NCBI GenBank assembly: GCA_005883675.1
Contig: VBCM01000086.1
Coordinates: 1-32,445 of the forward strand
Direction of reading: 5' to 3'
Origin: Betaproteobacteria bacterium
Lineage (GTDB): Bacteria > Pseudomonadota > Gammaproteobacteria > Burkholderiales > SG8-39
Length of the DNA: 32,445 bases
In this document: one piece after another, positions 1 through 7,685 of the stretch
Layout: every line of letters begins with the position of its first letter
How positions within the stretch are numbered: position 1 is the stretch's first letter
Translations under genes and position numbers: made by a program
Notes under the pieces: generated by a model
Databases searched by the model: none
What the model was told of the DNA's origin: nothing
Seen by the model: only the letters and a program-made list of their open reading frames with translations

Positions 1-1
1 G

Positions 2-766
2 GGCAACATCGGCCTCGAGGCCGCGGCGAAGGCTGGCCCGGACGGCTACACGCTCTTCCTCGGCAACGTCGGCACGATCTCGGTCAATCCGGCGATCTTC
101 CCGAAGCTCGGCATCAATCCGATGAACGACTTCGTCGCCGTCAGCCAGGTCGTCGATGTGCCGAGCGTGCTGGTCGCCAATCCTTCTTTCCCGCCGAAGA
201 CGGTCAAAGAGTTCGTGGCCTATGCGCGCGCCAATCCCGGCAAACTGAATTACGCCTCGCCGGGCAGCGGCAGCCTGAACCGCCTGGAGATGGAGCTCCT
301 GCGGCTCAAAGAGAAGCTGGAACTGGTGCATGTGCCTTACAAGGGCGGCGCCGGTCCCGCCGTCGCCGGACTCATGGGCGGCGAGACGCACATCATGTTC
401 ACGACCGCCGCCTCGGCGGTCGGCCAGGTGCGCGGCGGGAAGCTTAAGCTCCTCGCCGTAACGAGCGCGAAGCGTATGGAGCAGGCGCCTGATGCGCCGA
501 CGATGGAGGAAGCCGGCTACCGGGGCTTCGTCACCGGATCGTGGCAAGGCATCTTCGTGCCGGCGGGCACACCGCGCGAGATCGTCGATCGCCTGTTCAC
601 CGTCACACAGCAGACGATGAAGGATCCGGACGTCGCGAATCGGCTCAAGACCGGCGGCGCGTACGTCGTGCTCAGCGAATCACCCCCCGCGTTCGCGCGC
701 TACGTCGCCGCCGAGACGCAGCGCTGGGCCGAGGTGGCGAAGGAGTCTGGCGCGACGGCGGATTAG
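2..766 (+). CDS. Bug/TctC-family solute-binding protein, 5' truncated
   Basis: The reading frame is open from base 2, so the true start and signal peptide lie before the window; 254 residues are visible. The fragment begins in the conserved GNIGLEAAAKAGPDGYTL block of Bug proteins and keeps the later family blocks PGKLNYASPGSG, VPYKGGAGPAVAGLMGGE and SWQGIFVPAGTPREIV. Family members are periplasmic proteins of about 320 residues that bind carboxylates or related small organic ligands, classically for TctAB permeases. No TctA or TctB gene is visible nearby, so it may be an orphan sensor or shared receptor. A cysteine hydrolase follows 29 bases downstream with a good ribosome-binding site. The ligand cannot be read from sequence. 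Confidence 0.93.
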   Translation, partial: GNIGLEAAAKAGPDGYTLFLGNVGTISVNPAIFPKLGINPMNDFVAVSQVVDVPSVLVANPSFPPKTVKEFVAYARANPGKLNYASPGSGSLNRLEMELLRLKEKLELVHVPYKGGAGPAVAGLMGGETHIMFTTAASAVGQVRGGKLKLLAVTSAKRMEQAPDAPTMEEAGYRGFVTGSWQGIFVPAGTPREIVDRLFTVTQQTMKDPDVANRLKTGGAYVVLSESPPAFARYVAAETQRWAEVAKESGATAD

Positions 767-795
767 CCGTCTTTCACAAACCCCCAGGAGGTCGC

Positions 796-1428
796 ATGGC
801 AAGCGAACCGATTCGCGATCCGATCAAGGACCATCTGCTGACGCCGAAGAACTGCGCGTTCATTGTCATCGACTACCAGCCCGTGCAAGTGAACTCCATT
901 GCCTCGATGGAGCGGCAGCGCCTGGTGAGCAACATCGTGCGCGCCTGCAAGGCGGCAGTGCTCTATGGCCTGCCGATCGTGCACTCCACGGTCAACGTGC
1001 AGACAGGCATCAACAAGCCGCCGATCAAGGCGGTGCGTACGGCCCTGCAGGAAGTGCCGGTCTATGACCGCACGACGATCAATGCGTGGGAGGACGTGGA
1101 GTTCCGCAAGGCCGTCGAGGCAACGGGCCGCAAGAAGCTGGTCATGACCGCGTTATGGACAGAGGCTTGTCTTGCCTTTCCCGCCCTCGATGCGCTCAGG
1201 GAAGGCTACGAGGTCTACGTCGTCGCCGACGCAGTAGGTGGAACTTCACCGACGGCGCACGACATGGCGCTGCGCCGGGTCGAGCAGGCAGGCGGCAAGA
1301 TGATCAGCGTGACGCAGCTTTTCTGCGAGCTGCAGCGCGACTGGCGGCGCAAGGACACCGTGCCGGGATTCATGACGCTGTTCTTCGACATGCATGGCAG
1401 TGCCGGCGTGGCCGCGGCGGAGGATTGA
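796..1428 (+). CDS. YcaC-like isochorismatase-family cysteine hydrolase
   Basis: This 210-residue protein starts at an ATG preceded by a strong AGGAGG (786-791, five bases upstream). The isochorismatase fold is seen as FIVIDYQ with probable catalytic Asp26, an INAW motif (95-98), and TEACLAFPALDALREGYEV with nucleophile Cys125 followed by VVADAVGG. This pattern matches the YcaC branch rather than true isochorismatases. The usual third catalytic lysine is not obvious near residues 85-95, where an Arg (R92) sits. The family hydrolyses amides or related C-N bonds. It lies in a co-oriented catabolic cluster between a Bug binding protein and an oxidoreductase. The substrate is unknown. Confidence 0.88.
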   Translation: MASEPIRDPIKDHLLTPKNCAFIVIDYQPVQVNSIASMERQRLVSNIVRACKAAVLYGLPIVHSTVNVQTGINKPPIKAVRTALQEVPVYDRTTINAWEDVEFRKAVEATGRKKLVMTALWTEACLAFPALDALREGYEVYVVADAVGGTSPTAHDMALRRVEQAGGKMISVTQLFCELQRDWRRKDTVPGFMTLFFDMHGSAGVAAAED

Positions 1429-1440
1429 CCGCGCCCCTTC

Positions 1441-2448
1441 ATGGCCGCAATGGCGCTCAACGTCGCCGTCATCGGTCTCGGCTGGTGGGGCCGCATCATC
1501 GTCCCGCTCGCAAGCACGAGCGCGAAGCTGCGCGTTGTGCGCGTTGCCGATCCCGCGCCCGCGGCCGCCGGCTTCGCCGCCGAGCAGGGCATCCCGCTGT
1601 CGAAGGATCTGGACGATGTGCTGCGCGACCCAGAGGTGCAAGGCGTCGTGTTGTGCACGCCGCACACGCAGCACACCGACCAGATCGTGCGCGCCGCCAG
1701 TGCTGGGAAGCACGTGTTCTGCGAAAAGCCGCTCTCGCTTTCCAGGGTCGATGTGCTGCGCGCGGTGGACGCCTGCAACCGCAACGGCGTGAAGCTCGCC
1801 GTCGGGCACGAAAAGCGCTTCGAGCCGCCGATCATGGAATTGATGCGCCTGGTGAAGGCCGGCGAGCTCGGCACGCCGCTGCAGGTGGAAGCGAATTTCC
1901 TGCAGGACAAGTTCCTCTCGCTGCCGGCCGACAATTGGCGGCTCTCGGCGAAGGAGGCGCCGGCCGGGCCGATGACCGCGACCGGCATCCATCTGCTCGA
2001 TCTCTCGGTGGGCGTCTTCGGGCCGGCGGAACGCGTGTTCGCCTGCGTGCGCCAGCTCGGCAGCCAGCTCGTGAACGGCGATACGCTCGGCATCCTGGTC
2101 AATTTCCGCACCGGCGGTAACGCGCTTCTCGGCGCGGTGCTCGCGACGCCGTTCGACGGCCGCTTCGCCGTCTATGGCAGCAAGGGCTGGGCCGAGGTGC
2201 GCGACAAGGCGCATCCCGAGTCGCCGCAGGGTTGGACATTGACGGTTCAGCTGCGCGGCCAGCCAAAGACCGTGCGCGAATATCCGCCGGCCAAGGCGGT
2301 GCTCGCGAATCTCGAGGCATTTGCCGAAGCGGCGGCGGGCGGCGCGCCGTATCCGGTGCCGCAAAGCGAGATGATCGCCAACGTCTCGGCCCTCGAAGCC
2401 ATTTTCCGCTCGGCGCAGACCGGGCGCGTGGAGCCAGTGGAGAGCTAA
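1441..2448 (+). CDS. Gfo/Idh/MocA-family NAD(P)-dependent oxidoreductase
   Basis: The protein has 335 residues. An N-terminal Rossmann motif, VIGLGWWG (10-17), binds the dinucleotide, and the family signature CEKPLSLS (94-101) supplies the EKP lysine. A later GHEKRFEPP segment and the GPMTATGIHLLDL block match the C-terminal alpha/beta substrate domain. Members oxidise or reduce sugars, inositols and other cyclic alcohols or ketones in the cytoplasm. No clear Shine-Dalgarno precedes either the first ATG (1441) or the next in-frame ATG (1450), so the start is uncertain by three codons. Its stop codon shares one base with the start of the downstream flavin monooxygenase, implying translational coupling. 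Confidence 0.92.
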   Translation: MAAMALNVAVIGLGWWGRIIVPLASTSAKLRVVRVADPAPAAAGFAAEQGIPLSKDLDDVLRDPEVQGVVLCTPHTQHTDQIVRAASAGKHVFCEKPLSLSRVDVLRAVDACNRNGVKLAVGHEKRFEPPIMELMRLVKAGELGTPLQVEANFLQDKFLSLPADNWRLSAKEAPAGPMTATGIHLLDLSVGVFGPAERVFACVRQLGSQLVNGDTLGILVNFRTGGNALLGAVLATPFDGRFAVYGSKGWAEVRDKAHPESPQGWTLTVQLRGQPKTVREYPPAKAVLANLEAFAEAAAGGAPYPVPQSEMIANVSALEAIFRSAQTGRVEPVES

Positions 2449-3539
2449 TGCGCTTAGGCACGTTCATGATGCCGCTGCACCCGCCGACGCGGGAGCCGTG
2501 GCGCACGTACGCAGAGGACCGCGAGGCGATCCTGCTCGCGGACAAGCTCGGGTACCGCGAGGCGCTGGTCGGCGAGCACGTGACCGATCTCGCCGAAAAT
2601 GTCACCTCGTGCTGCATGTTCCTCGCGAGCGTCGCGCACGACATCAAGCAAATCGTGCTCGGCACGGGCACGGTCAACATGCCGAACTCGCACCCCGCGG
2701 CGATCGCCGCGCAGGTGGCGATGCTCGATCACCTGCTGAAGGGCCGCTTCATCTTCGGCATCAGCCCGGGCGGTCTCATGTCGGATGCCGAGGCGTTCGG
2801 CAATTACAAGAAGGACCGCAACGCCATCTTCCTCGAGTCGATCAACATGGTGCTCGACATCTGGAAGGGCGAGGCGCCGTACAACCTGCAGGGCCAGTAC
2901 TTCCACGTCACCACGCAGAATACCCAGATCCCGGAAATCGGGCAGGGCGCGATCATCAAGCCCTACCAGCAGCCGCATCCGCCGATCGTCGTTACCGCGG
3001 TGGCGCCGCACTCGAAAGGCGTCACCGAGGCGGCGAAGCGCGGCTGGACGCCAATATCAGCAAACTTCCTCTTACCCGAATGGGTGAAGAGCCATTGGCC
3101 GCGATACGTGGAAGGCTGTGAGGCGGTCGGCAGGAAGGCCGACGGCAAGGATTGGCGCGTGGCGAAGTCGATCTTCGTCGCCGACGACGAGCGCACGGCA
3201 AAGGAGTACGGCCTCGGGCCGAAGGGCCCGTACCACTTCTACTTCAAGCAGCTCATCCGCAAGCTGGTCGGCCTCGGCGGGCGCGGCAATCTCTTCAAGC
3301 TGGACCAGAACGAGCCGGACTCGTCCATTACGGCGGACACGATGACGCCGCGGCTCGTGATCGCCGGCACGGTGAACAGCGTGGTCGAGCAGCTCCTCGC
3401 CTTCCGCGAGAAGATCGGGCCTTTCGGCACGCTCTACTATCCGTGCCACGACTGGGTCGATCCGCAGCTCGCGAAGCGCTCGATGGAGCTGATGGTCGAG
3501 CAGGTGATGCCGAAGGTGAATGCCGCGCTCAAGGAGTAG
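2448..3539 (+). CDS. LLM-class (luciferase-like) flavin-dependent oxidoreductase
   Basis: This 363-residue protein starts at an ATG whose first base is the last base of the previous stop codon (TAATG), indicating coupled translation. It shows luciferase-like TIM-barrel features: an N-terminal LGTFMMPLHPP, EALVGEH near residue 45, LGTGTVNMPNSHPAAIAAQVAMLD, GRFIFGISPGG, and a long C-terminal helix region. The closest general type is the bacterial-luciferase alkanal/limonene monooxygenase group using reduced FMN or F420. Such enzymes oxygenate alkanes, terpenoids, sulfonates or nitriloacetate-like chelates. A flavin reductase partner is not visible. The substrate is not inferable. The length is normal for the family and the frame appears intact. 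Confidence 0.92.
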   Translation: MRLGTFMMPLHPPTREPWRTYAEDREAILLADKLGYREALVGEHVTDLAENVTSCCMFLASVAHDIKQIVLGTGTVNMPNSHPAAIAAQVAMLDHLLKGRFIFGISPGGLMSDAEAFGNYKKDRNAIFLESINMVLDIWKGEAPYNLQGQYFHVTTQNTQIPEIGQGAIIKPYQQPHPPIVVTAVAPHSKGVTEAAKRGWTPISANFLLPEWVKSHWPRYVEGCEAVGRKADGKDWRVAKSIFVADDERTAKEYGLGPKGPYHFYFKQLIRKLVGLGGRGNLFKLDQNEPDSSITADTMTPRLVIAGTVNSVVEQLLAFREKIGPFGTLYYPCHDWVDPQLAKRSMELMVEQVMPKVNAALKE

Positions 3540-3541
3540 CG

Positions 3542-4030
3542 ATGAGGAAGCACATCATCAACATCGCCGAGGTGGAGCTCCAGCCGCGACCGCCGCAATA
3601 CGCGCCGACCGGGCGCGCGGCCGAGCGCTACGAGGCGCGCATCGGCATGATCGCGCCTAAGATCGGCGCGAAGAAGCTCGGCTACAACCTGACCGCGGTG
3701 CCGCCCGGCAAACGAGCGTTCCCGTTTCACAGCCATCGCGTGCAGGAGGAGATGTTCTACGTCGTCGAGGGCACGGGCGAGGTGCGCATCGGCACCGAGC
3801 GCTTCCCGATCCGCGCTGGCGACGTCATCGCCTGCCCGACCGGCGGGCCGGAGACGGCGCACCAGATCGCCAATACCGGAAAGACCGAGCTGCGCTATCT
3901 CGCGGTGAGCACGAAGGAGCCGACCGAGATCTGCGAGTACCCGGACACCGGCAAGATCGCGGGCTTCGGCGAGTCGTTGCGCTTCGTCGTACGCGGCGAT
4001 CAGCAGGTTGGCTACTGGGAGGACGAATGA
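3542..4030 (+). CDS. Cupin-domain protein
   Basis: This 162-residue single-domain cupin starts two bases after the monooxygenase stop. Cupin motif 1 is PFHSHRVQEEMFYVVEG, with probable metal ligands His63, His65 and one of Glu69/Glu70. Motif 2 is GDVIACPTGGPETAHQIAN, with His107. The metal site therefore looks complete. Such cupins act as small dioxygenases, isomerases or sugar-binding proteins; no particular reaction can be assigned. Its last four bases overlap the start of the following kelch gene (ATGA), so it is part of the same transcription unit. Confidence 0.87.
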   Translation: MRKHIINIAEVELQPRPPQYAPTGRAAERYEARIGMIAPKIGAKKLGYNLTAVPPGKRAFPFHSHRVQEEMFYVVEGTGEVRIGTERFPIRAGDVIACPTGGPETAHQIANTGKTELRYLAVSTKEPTEICEYPDTGKIAGFGESLRFVVRGDQQVGYWEDE

Positions 4031-4949
4031 TGCTGCTGCGCGGCCTGGCCCTCACGCTTGGCCTGTCGATCGGCGCGTTCTCGTTCGCGCAAGGCAAATG
4101 GGTGAAGCTCGCGCCCTTTCCGGAGCCCGCGGAGGAGCTGCTCGGAGCCGCGGCGACCGGCAAGCTCTACGTCTTCTGCGGCCTAGCGCCGGGCTGGAAG
4201 CCGCTCGGCATGGTGTACGAGTACGACCCGGCAGGCGACAGGTGGACGAAGAAGAAGCCGATGCCGCTTGCTTCGCATCACGTGGCGTTCACTGAGCACC
4301 ACGGCAAGATCTACGCGTTCGGCGGCTTCGTGCTGCCGCAAGCCGGCCCGCCCGCGTGGGTGCCGATCGACAATGCGTGGGAATACGATCCGGCGAGCGA
4401 CAACTGGCGCGCGCTCGCGCCGCTGCCGACGAGGCGCGGCTCGCCCGTTGCCGTCAGCGCTGGCGACAAGATTTACGTGATCGGCGGCGCGACGGTGCTG
4501 CCTGGTGCGACGGCTGTGCATCCCGCTCAACCGCACTCTTCCGTCGGCGCTGTTGCGGGCGCGTCGGCGGCGCGTTCGTGTCGAGCGGCTCGAGCAACGT
4601 CGGCGTGGTGGAGGAATACGATCCGGCCGCCGATCGCTGGGGCGCACCCAGGGCACGCATGCCAAGCGCGCGCAGCGCCATGGCCGCGGGCGTGTATCAA
4701 GGGCGCATCTACGTGACCGGCGGCGAAGGGCAGGATTACCGCAGCATGTTCACGTGGCGCGCGTTGGAAGCGTACGATCCGGCGTCGAACACGTGGAGCA
4801 CGCTGCCGTCGATGCCGGTATCGCGGCACGGGTTGGCGGGCGCGACGGTCGGCAATCGGCTGCACATGGTGAGCGGTGACGTGCAATCGGCGGGCACGGG
4901 CGTCCAGGTGCACACGACCGATCACGACGCGTACGAGTTCGGTAAATGA
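4027..4949 (+). pseudogene. Kelch-repeat protein gene with internal deletion/frameshift
   Basis: A secreted beta-propeller gene is split over two frames. Frame one starts at 4027 with a signal peptide (ALTLGLSIGAFSFAQG) and reads two full kelch repeats and half of a third (GMVYEYDPAGDRW, NAWEYDPASDNW, KIYVIGGATVLPG) to about 4549. From about 4557 the matching sequence continues in another frame (GRVGGAFVSSG, VVEEYDPAADRW, RIYVTGGEG, LEAYDPASNTW) to the TGA at 4947-4949. At the junction the second half of one kelch blade and the first half of the next are missing, so this looks like a deletion of roughly 30 codons that is not a multiple of three, not a simple one-base slip. It could be real decay or an assembly error. 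Intact homologues would be periplasmic or exported proteins of about 330-350 residues. Confidence 0.8.
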
Positions 4950-4960
4950 AAGGAGCGGCC

Positions 4961-5353
4961 ATGGAACAGGCGCGCACCCCGGGCGCGAAGCGCGCGGGTC
5001 CGGGCGAATATCTCTTCGACATGCACAAGGTGAACCGCATCATGGGCGGTCCCGGCTATTCGCCCGTCTCCGGCGGCTGCGTGGAAGGCGAGCGCATGAT
5101 CGTCGCGCTGATGCGCTACCCGGCGGGCAAGCCCTCAGACGCGCATTCACACCCGAACGAGCAGTGGATCTTCATCCTCGAGGGCGAGCTCGAGATGCAA
5201 TTCGACGGCAAATGGCTGAAGGGTGGCCCGGGCGACGTGTTCTACGTGCCGGCGAACAAGGTCCACTGCGCGCGCAATGACGGCAAGCGCGATTGCGTGT
5301 TCTTCACATGCAAGGATGCGGCCGCCGGACTGCACGGCACGAAGGCTGCCTGA
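4961..5353 (+). CDS. Small cupin-domain protein
   Basis: The start is placed at 4961 because AGGAG at 4951-4955 lies five bases upstream; an ATG at 4946 overlapping the kelch stop has no such site. The product has 130 residues. Cupin motif 1 is AHSHPNEQWIFILEGELE, with His62, His64 and Glu67/Gln68. Motif 2 is GGPGDVFYVPANKVHCARN, with His102. The DUF-like N-terminus (FDMHKVNRIMGGPGYSPVSGG) is of unknown role. It is the second of three cupins in the cluster. Its stop shares one base with the start of the third cupin, so they are probably translated together. Confidence 0.87.
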   Translation: MEQARTPGAKRAGPGEYLFDMHKVNRIMGGPGYSPVSGGCVEGERMIVALMRYPAGKPSDAHSHPNEQWIFILEGELEMQFDGKWLKGGPGDVFYVPANKVHCARNDGKRDCVFFTCKDAAAGLHGTKAA

Positions 5354-5688
5354 TGCCAGTCTACAAGTTCGACGCGCTGAAGAAAGAGTACGTGACGCCG
5401 AAGCATTCGACGGCGTTCGGCAGCCTGGTGACCGGCGAGCAGATCGAAGTCGGCATGCTGCGCTTCAAGGCGGGCGAGGGCGCGAACGAGCATGCGCATC
5501 CGCACGAGCAGGTGCTCGTCGTGCTGAGCGGGCGCGTGCGCATGACCATCGGTGGTGAAAGCCACGAGCTCGGCCCGCGCGAAGTGGCGCACATGCCGCC
5601 GAACGTGCCGCACAGCCTGCAAGCGCTTGAAGACACCGTGGTGCTCAGCGCCAAGGGCATCGTCGGCGGCGTCGGCCACCGCATCTGA
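5353..5688 (+). CDS. Small cupin-domain protein (last gene of cluster)
   Basis: This 111-residue protein starts in a TGATG overlap with the previous cupin. Motif 1 is EHAHPHEQVLVVLSGRV, with His47, His49 and Gln53, and motif 2 is LGPREVAHMPPNVPHSLQA, with His87, giving a likely metal-binding cupin barrel. The arrangement resembles the quercetinase/pirin-like small cupins that bind a metal without a known reaction. It ends the first plus-strand cluster, and the next genes are on the other strand. The tandem pair of 130 and 111 residues might form a bicupin-like heteromer, but that is only inference. Confidence 0.87.
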   Translation: MPVYKFDALKKEYVTPKHSTAFGSLVTGEQIEVGMLRFKAGEGANEHAHPHEQVLVVLSGRVRMTIGGESHELGPREVAHMPPNVPHSLQALEDTVVLSAKGIVGGVGHRI

Positions 5689-5727
5689 TAAAGCGTTAGC
5701 TATTTTTTCTTGTTGCGAAAGCTGCCT

Positions 5728-6237
5728 TTACCTGATTTTGGCGATACGGTCCCTGAGCGCTGCCTCGTTATGTTCCTTGACGAAATCAATATGCACAGCA
5801 GATGGATAACGATAGGAGAACACAGTGACGCCGCCTTTGTTCGTCACGGTGAAATCGCCTTGGCTAATAATGTCCATGCCAATCAGCACGTCGGCATGGG
5901 CGCCGAGTCTGGCCTTCGTTACCTGCAGATGCATGAAACCTACTTGGTTGGGCAATCCGATGTTCACAAGGTAGAGCTCGGCATCTACCTCACCATCTGC
6001 CGTTTGCACTTTAGTCATGCCGATGGGCGCTAGACCGCACTGGTCAACAACGTTTTGCGTAATGGCAGAGGCAGTCGCCCCTGTATCCCAGATCGCTGCG
6101 AATGGGACGATTACTGGCGACGCGCTCCCAGCCGCAGGATCGAACGCCTGTGAGACGTGACAGGTAGTTTGTAGAACCGCAAGTAAACCGCCTTGCGCGG
6201 TTACGGTAAAGCTTTTTGAGTTTGGATCAAACGGCAA
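5728..6237 (-). CDS. Retropepsin-like (clan AA) aspartic protease
   Basis: The protein has about 169 residues. The motif AIWDTGATASAI carries the active-site Asp-Thr-Gly (Asp51), and HADVLIGMDIISQGDF matches the second conserved strand (hydrophobic-hydrophobic-Gly-x-Asp) of bacterial clan AA single-domain proteases, which would act as dimers. The only start codon available early is the TTG at 6237-6235, directly after the TAG stop of the upstream gene and in the same frame, so translation may be coupled or may arise by stop readthrough. Base composition is visibly less GC-rich than the neighbouring genes, suggesting acquisition. It converges on the cupin gene ending at 5688. Target proteins are unknown. 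Confidence 0.83.
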   Translation of the reverse strand: MPFDPNSKSFTVTAQGGLLAVLQTTCHVSQAFDPAAGSASPVIVPFAAIWDTGATASAITQNVVDQCGLAPIGMTKVQTADGEVDAELYLVNIGLPNQVGFMHLQVTKARLGAHADVLIGMDIISQGDFTVTNKGGVTVFSYRYPSAVHIDFVKEHNEAALRDRIAKIR

Positions 6238-6486
6238 CTATCGAAAGGCCGCGCGCGAATGAAACGTCTGCGTGTATGCAGACTTGCCCGCCGTGACCTT
6301 CTGAACAAGGAAGGTGCCCAGCTTGTGGTGCTTTTGCGTTTCGCTTACGGCAACAAACTGGTCATCGTAAACGCCAATAACTTGGCCGTTCTTGATGACG
6401 ATGTACTTCCCATTGTACTTCTCGACCATCTCATCTTGATGGTCAAGGTAGTACTGGAATTCGCTCTTCAGTGTGCTTTCCGCCAT
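6238..6486 (-). CDS. Small DUF5678-like protein, partner of the protease
   Basis: The start is placed at 6486, where GAGGT lies four bases upstream of an ATG (MAESTLKSEF); an earlier ATG at 6519 has no such site. The 82-residue product contains a block resembling DUF5678: EKYNGKYIVIKNGQVIGVYD, followed by LGTFLVQKV. DUF5678-like proteins are commonly found next to retropepsin-like proteases, which fits this pair; that association is from memory. It ends with TAG at 6240-6238, immediately followed in frame by the protease TTG. Function is unknown. Composition is AT-richer than the surroundings. Confidence 0.72.
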   Translation of the reverse strand: MAESTLKSEFQYYLDHQDEMVEKYNGKYIVIKNGQVIGVYDDQFVAVSETQKHHKLGTFLVQKVTAGKSAYTQTFHSRAAFR

Positions 6487-6644
6487 GGCTACCTCAGCCC
6501 TACATTCTATGCCGTACATAGTGACATGCCAACGTTCCGAATGGAGCGGACCACATTGATTCCAATGCCTTGCACGGGTATCGGGTGCAGTGTTTCCGCA
6601 TGCCGGTCGGAAAATACAAGGCGCGCACTTCTAAGGCCGAAAGC

Positions 6645-6697
6645 AATAGGGCTCTGACCCCGATTTCTCCAAAAAGAATAGGGCTCTGACCCCGATT
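6645..6697. repeat. Two-copy direct repeat, GGGGTCAG-type element
   Basis: A 21-base unit occurs twice, at 6645-6665 and 6677-6697, with a 32-base period. On the minus strand each unit has the core AATCGGGGTCAGAGCCC. The copy at 6677-6697 supplies the last bases of the Bug-gene stop codon (TAA at 6698-6696 on the minus strand). The core resembles the arms of the hairpin elements at 8666-8738 and 23402-23486, but here the copies are direct rather than inverted. No ORF is associated. Confidence 0.85.
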
Positions 6698-7655
6698 ACT
6701 CGATCTTGATCTTCGCTTCGCGCACGAAGTCGCCCCACGCCTGCGTCTCGCGGCGCACGAGGGCGTTGAATTCGTCGGGCGAGGGCGAGACGGCGACGGT
6801 CAGCATCTTCGTGGCGAGCGCATCTTTCTCTTGTCCGAGGGCGCGCGCGACCGCGGCGTAGAGCTTGTCGATGACCGGGCGCGGCGTTGCGGCGGGGGCA
6901 AAGAGGCCCTGCCACGCATTGGTGCCGATGCCGGGATAGCCTTGCTGGGCGAGCGTCGGCACGTCGGGCAACTCCGGCAGGCGTTGCGCCGGCACCGCGG
7001 CAAGCGGCTTCAAGCGCCCGCTCTTTATATGCGGCAGGAGCGAGGCCATGTTGAAGAACGCCACCTGCACCTCGCCCGCGATCATCGCCGGGATCGCCTG
7101 GCCGGCGCCGCCCTTGTAGGGCACGTGCGTGAGCTCGATGCCGGCGGCGCGCTCAAGGCGCTCCATGTCGAGGTGCGGATAACTGCCCATGCCCACAGAC
7201 GCGTAGTTCATCTTGCCGGGCGATTTCTTCGCCAGGGCGATGAGCTCGGCGATGTTGTTCGCCGGAAAGCTCGCGTTCGCGACGACGATGTGCGGGATCT
7301 CGACGAGCTTGGTGATGCCGACGAGATCGCGCGTTGGCCGGATGGTGAGCTGGTCGGCGTAGATGTTCTCGTTGATCGCGTTCGTCGACACGTTGCCGAC
7401 GAGCAGCGTGTAGCCATCGGCCGGCGCCTTCGCGGTCGCCTCGAGCGCGATGTTGCCGTTGGCGCCGGGCCGGTTCTCGACGATGAAGCTTTCCTTAAGC
7501 GATTCGGTGAGCCGCTGCGCGACGATGCGCGCGATGATGTCGGTCGCGCCGCCGGGCGCGTACGGCACCAGCATCTTGACGGGCTTGGCGGGATAGTCCT
7601 GCGCCGTAGCGGCGGACGCGACGGCCATGCAAAACAGCAGCGTGGTGAAGCGCAT
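6696..7655 (-). CDS. Bug/TctC-family solute-binding protein
   Basis: The start is placed at 7655 because GAGGAGG (7662-7668, minus strand) lies six bases upstream; an ATG at 7661 would abut that site. The 319-residue product has an export signal (LLFCMAVASAATAQ, cleaved near residue 19) and all family landmarks: VPYAPGGATDIIARI, ENRPGANGNIAL, PADGYTLL, PGKMNYASVGMG, VPYKGGAGQAIPAMIAGEV and AWQGLFAPAATP. It would bind a small carboxylate or similar ligand in the periplasm. It is divergent from an amidohydrolase with only about 30 bases between them, suggesting shared control and a ligand related to the amidohydrolase substrate. No TctAB is nearby. Its stop codon lies at the edge of the repeat element. 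Confidence 0.95.
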   Translation of the reverse strand: MRFTTLLFCMAVASAATAQDYPAKPVKMLVPYAPGGATDIIARIVAQRLTESLKESFIVENRPGANGNIALEATAKAPADGYTLLVGNVSTNAINENIYADQLTIRPTRDLVGITKLVEIPHIVVANASFPANNIAELIALAKKSPGKMNYASVGMGSYPHLDMERLERAAGIELTHVPYKGGAGQAIPAMIAGEVQVAFFNMASLLPHIKSGRLKPLAAVPAQRLPELPDVPTLAQQGYPGIGTNAWQGLFAPAATPRPVIDKLYAAVARALGQEKDALATKMLTVAVSPSPDEFNALVRRETQAWGDFVREAKIKIE

Positions 7656-7685
7656 TGTCATCCTCCTCGCGTGCCATCATAGCTG

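Noticed and set aside
5691-5708. Possible terminator after the last cupin (AGC-GTTA-GCT followed by a T-run)
   Set aside because: The stem is only three base pairs, too weak to support an intrinsic terminator despite the TTTTTT stretch.
6645-6697. The paired 21-base repeats as a minimal CRISPR array
   Set aside because: There are only two copies with an 11-base spacer, no cas genes, and the same core recurs as hairpin arms elsewhere.
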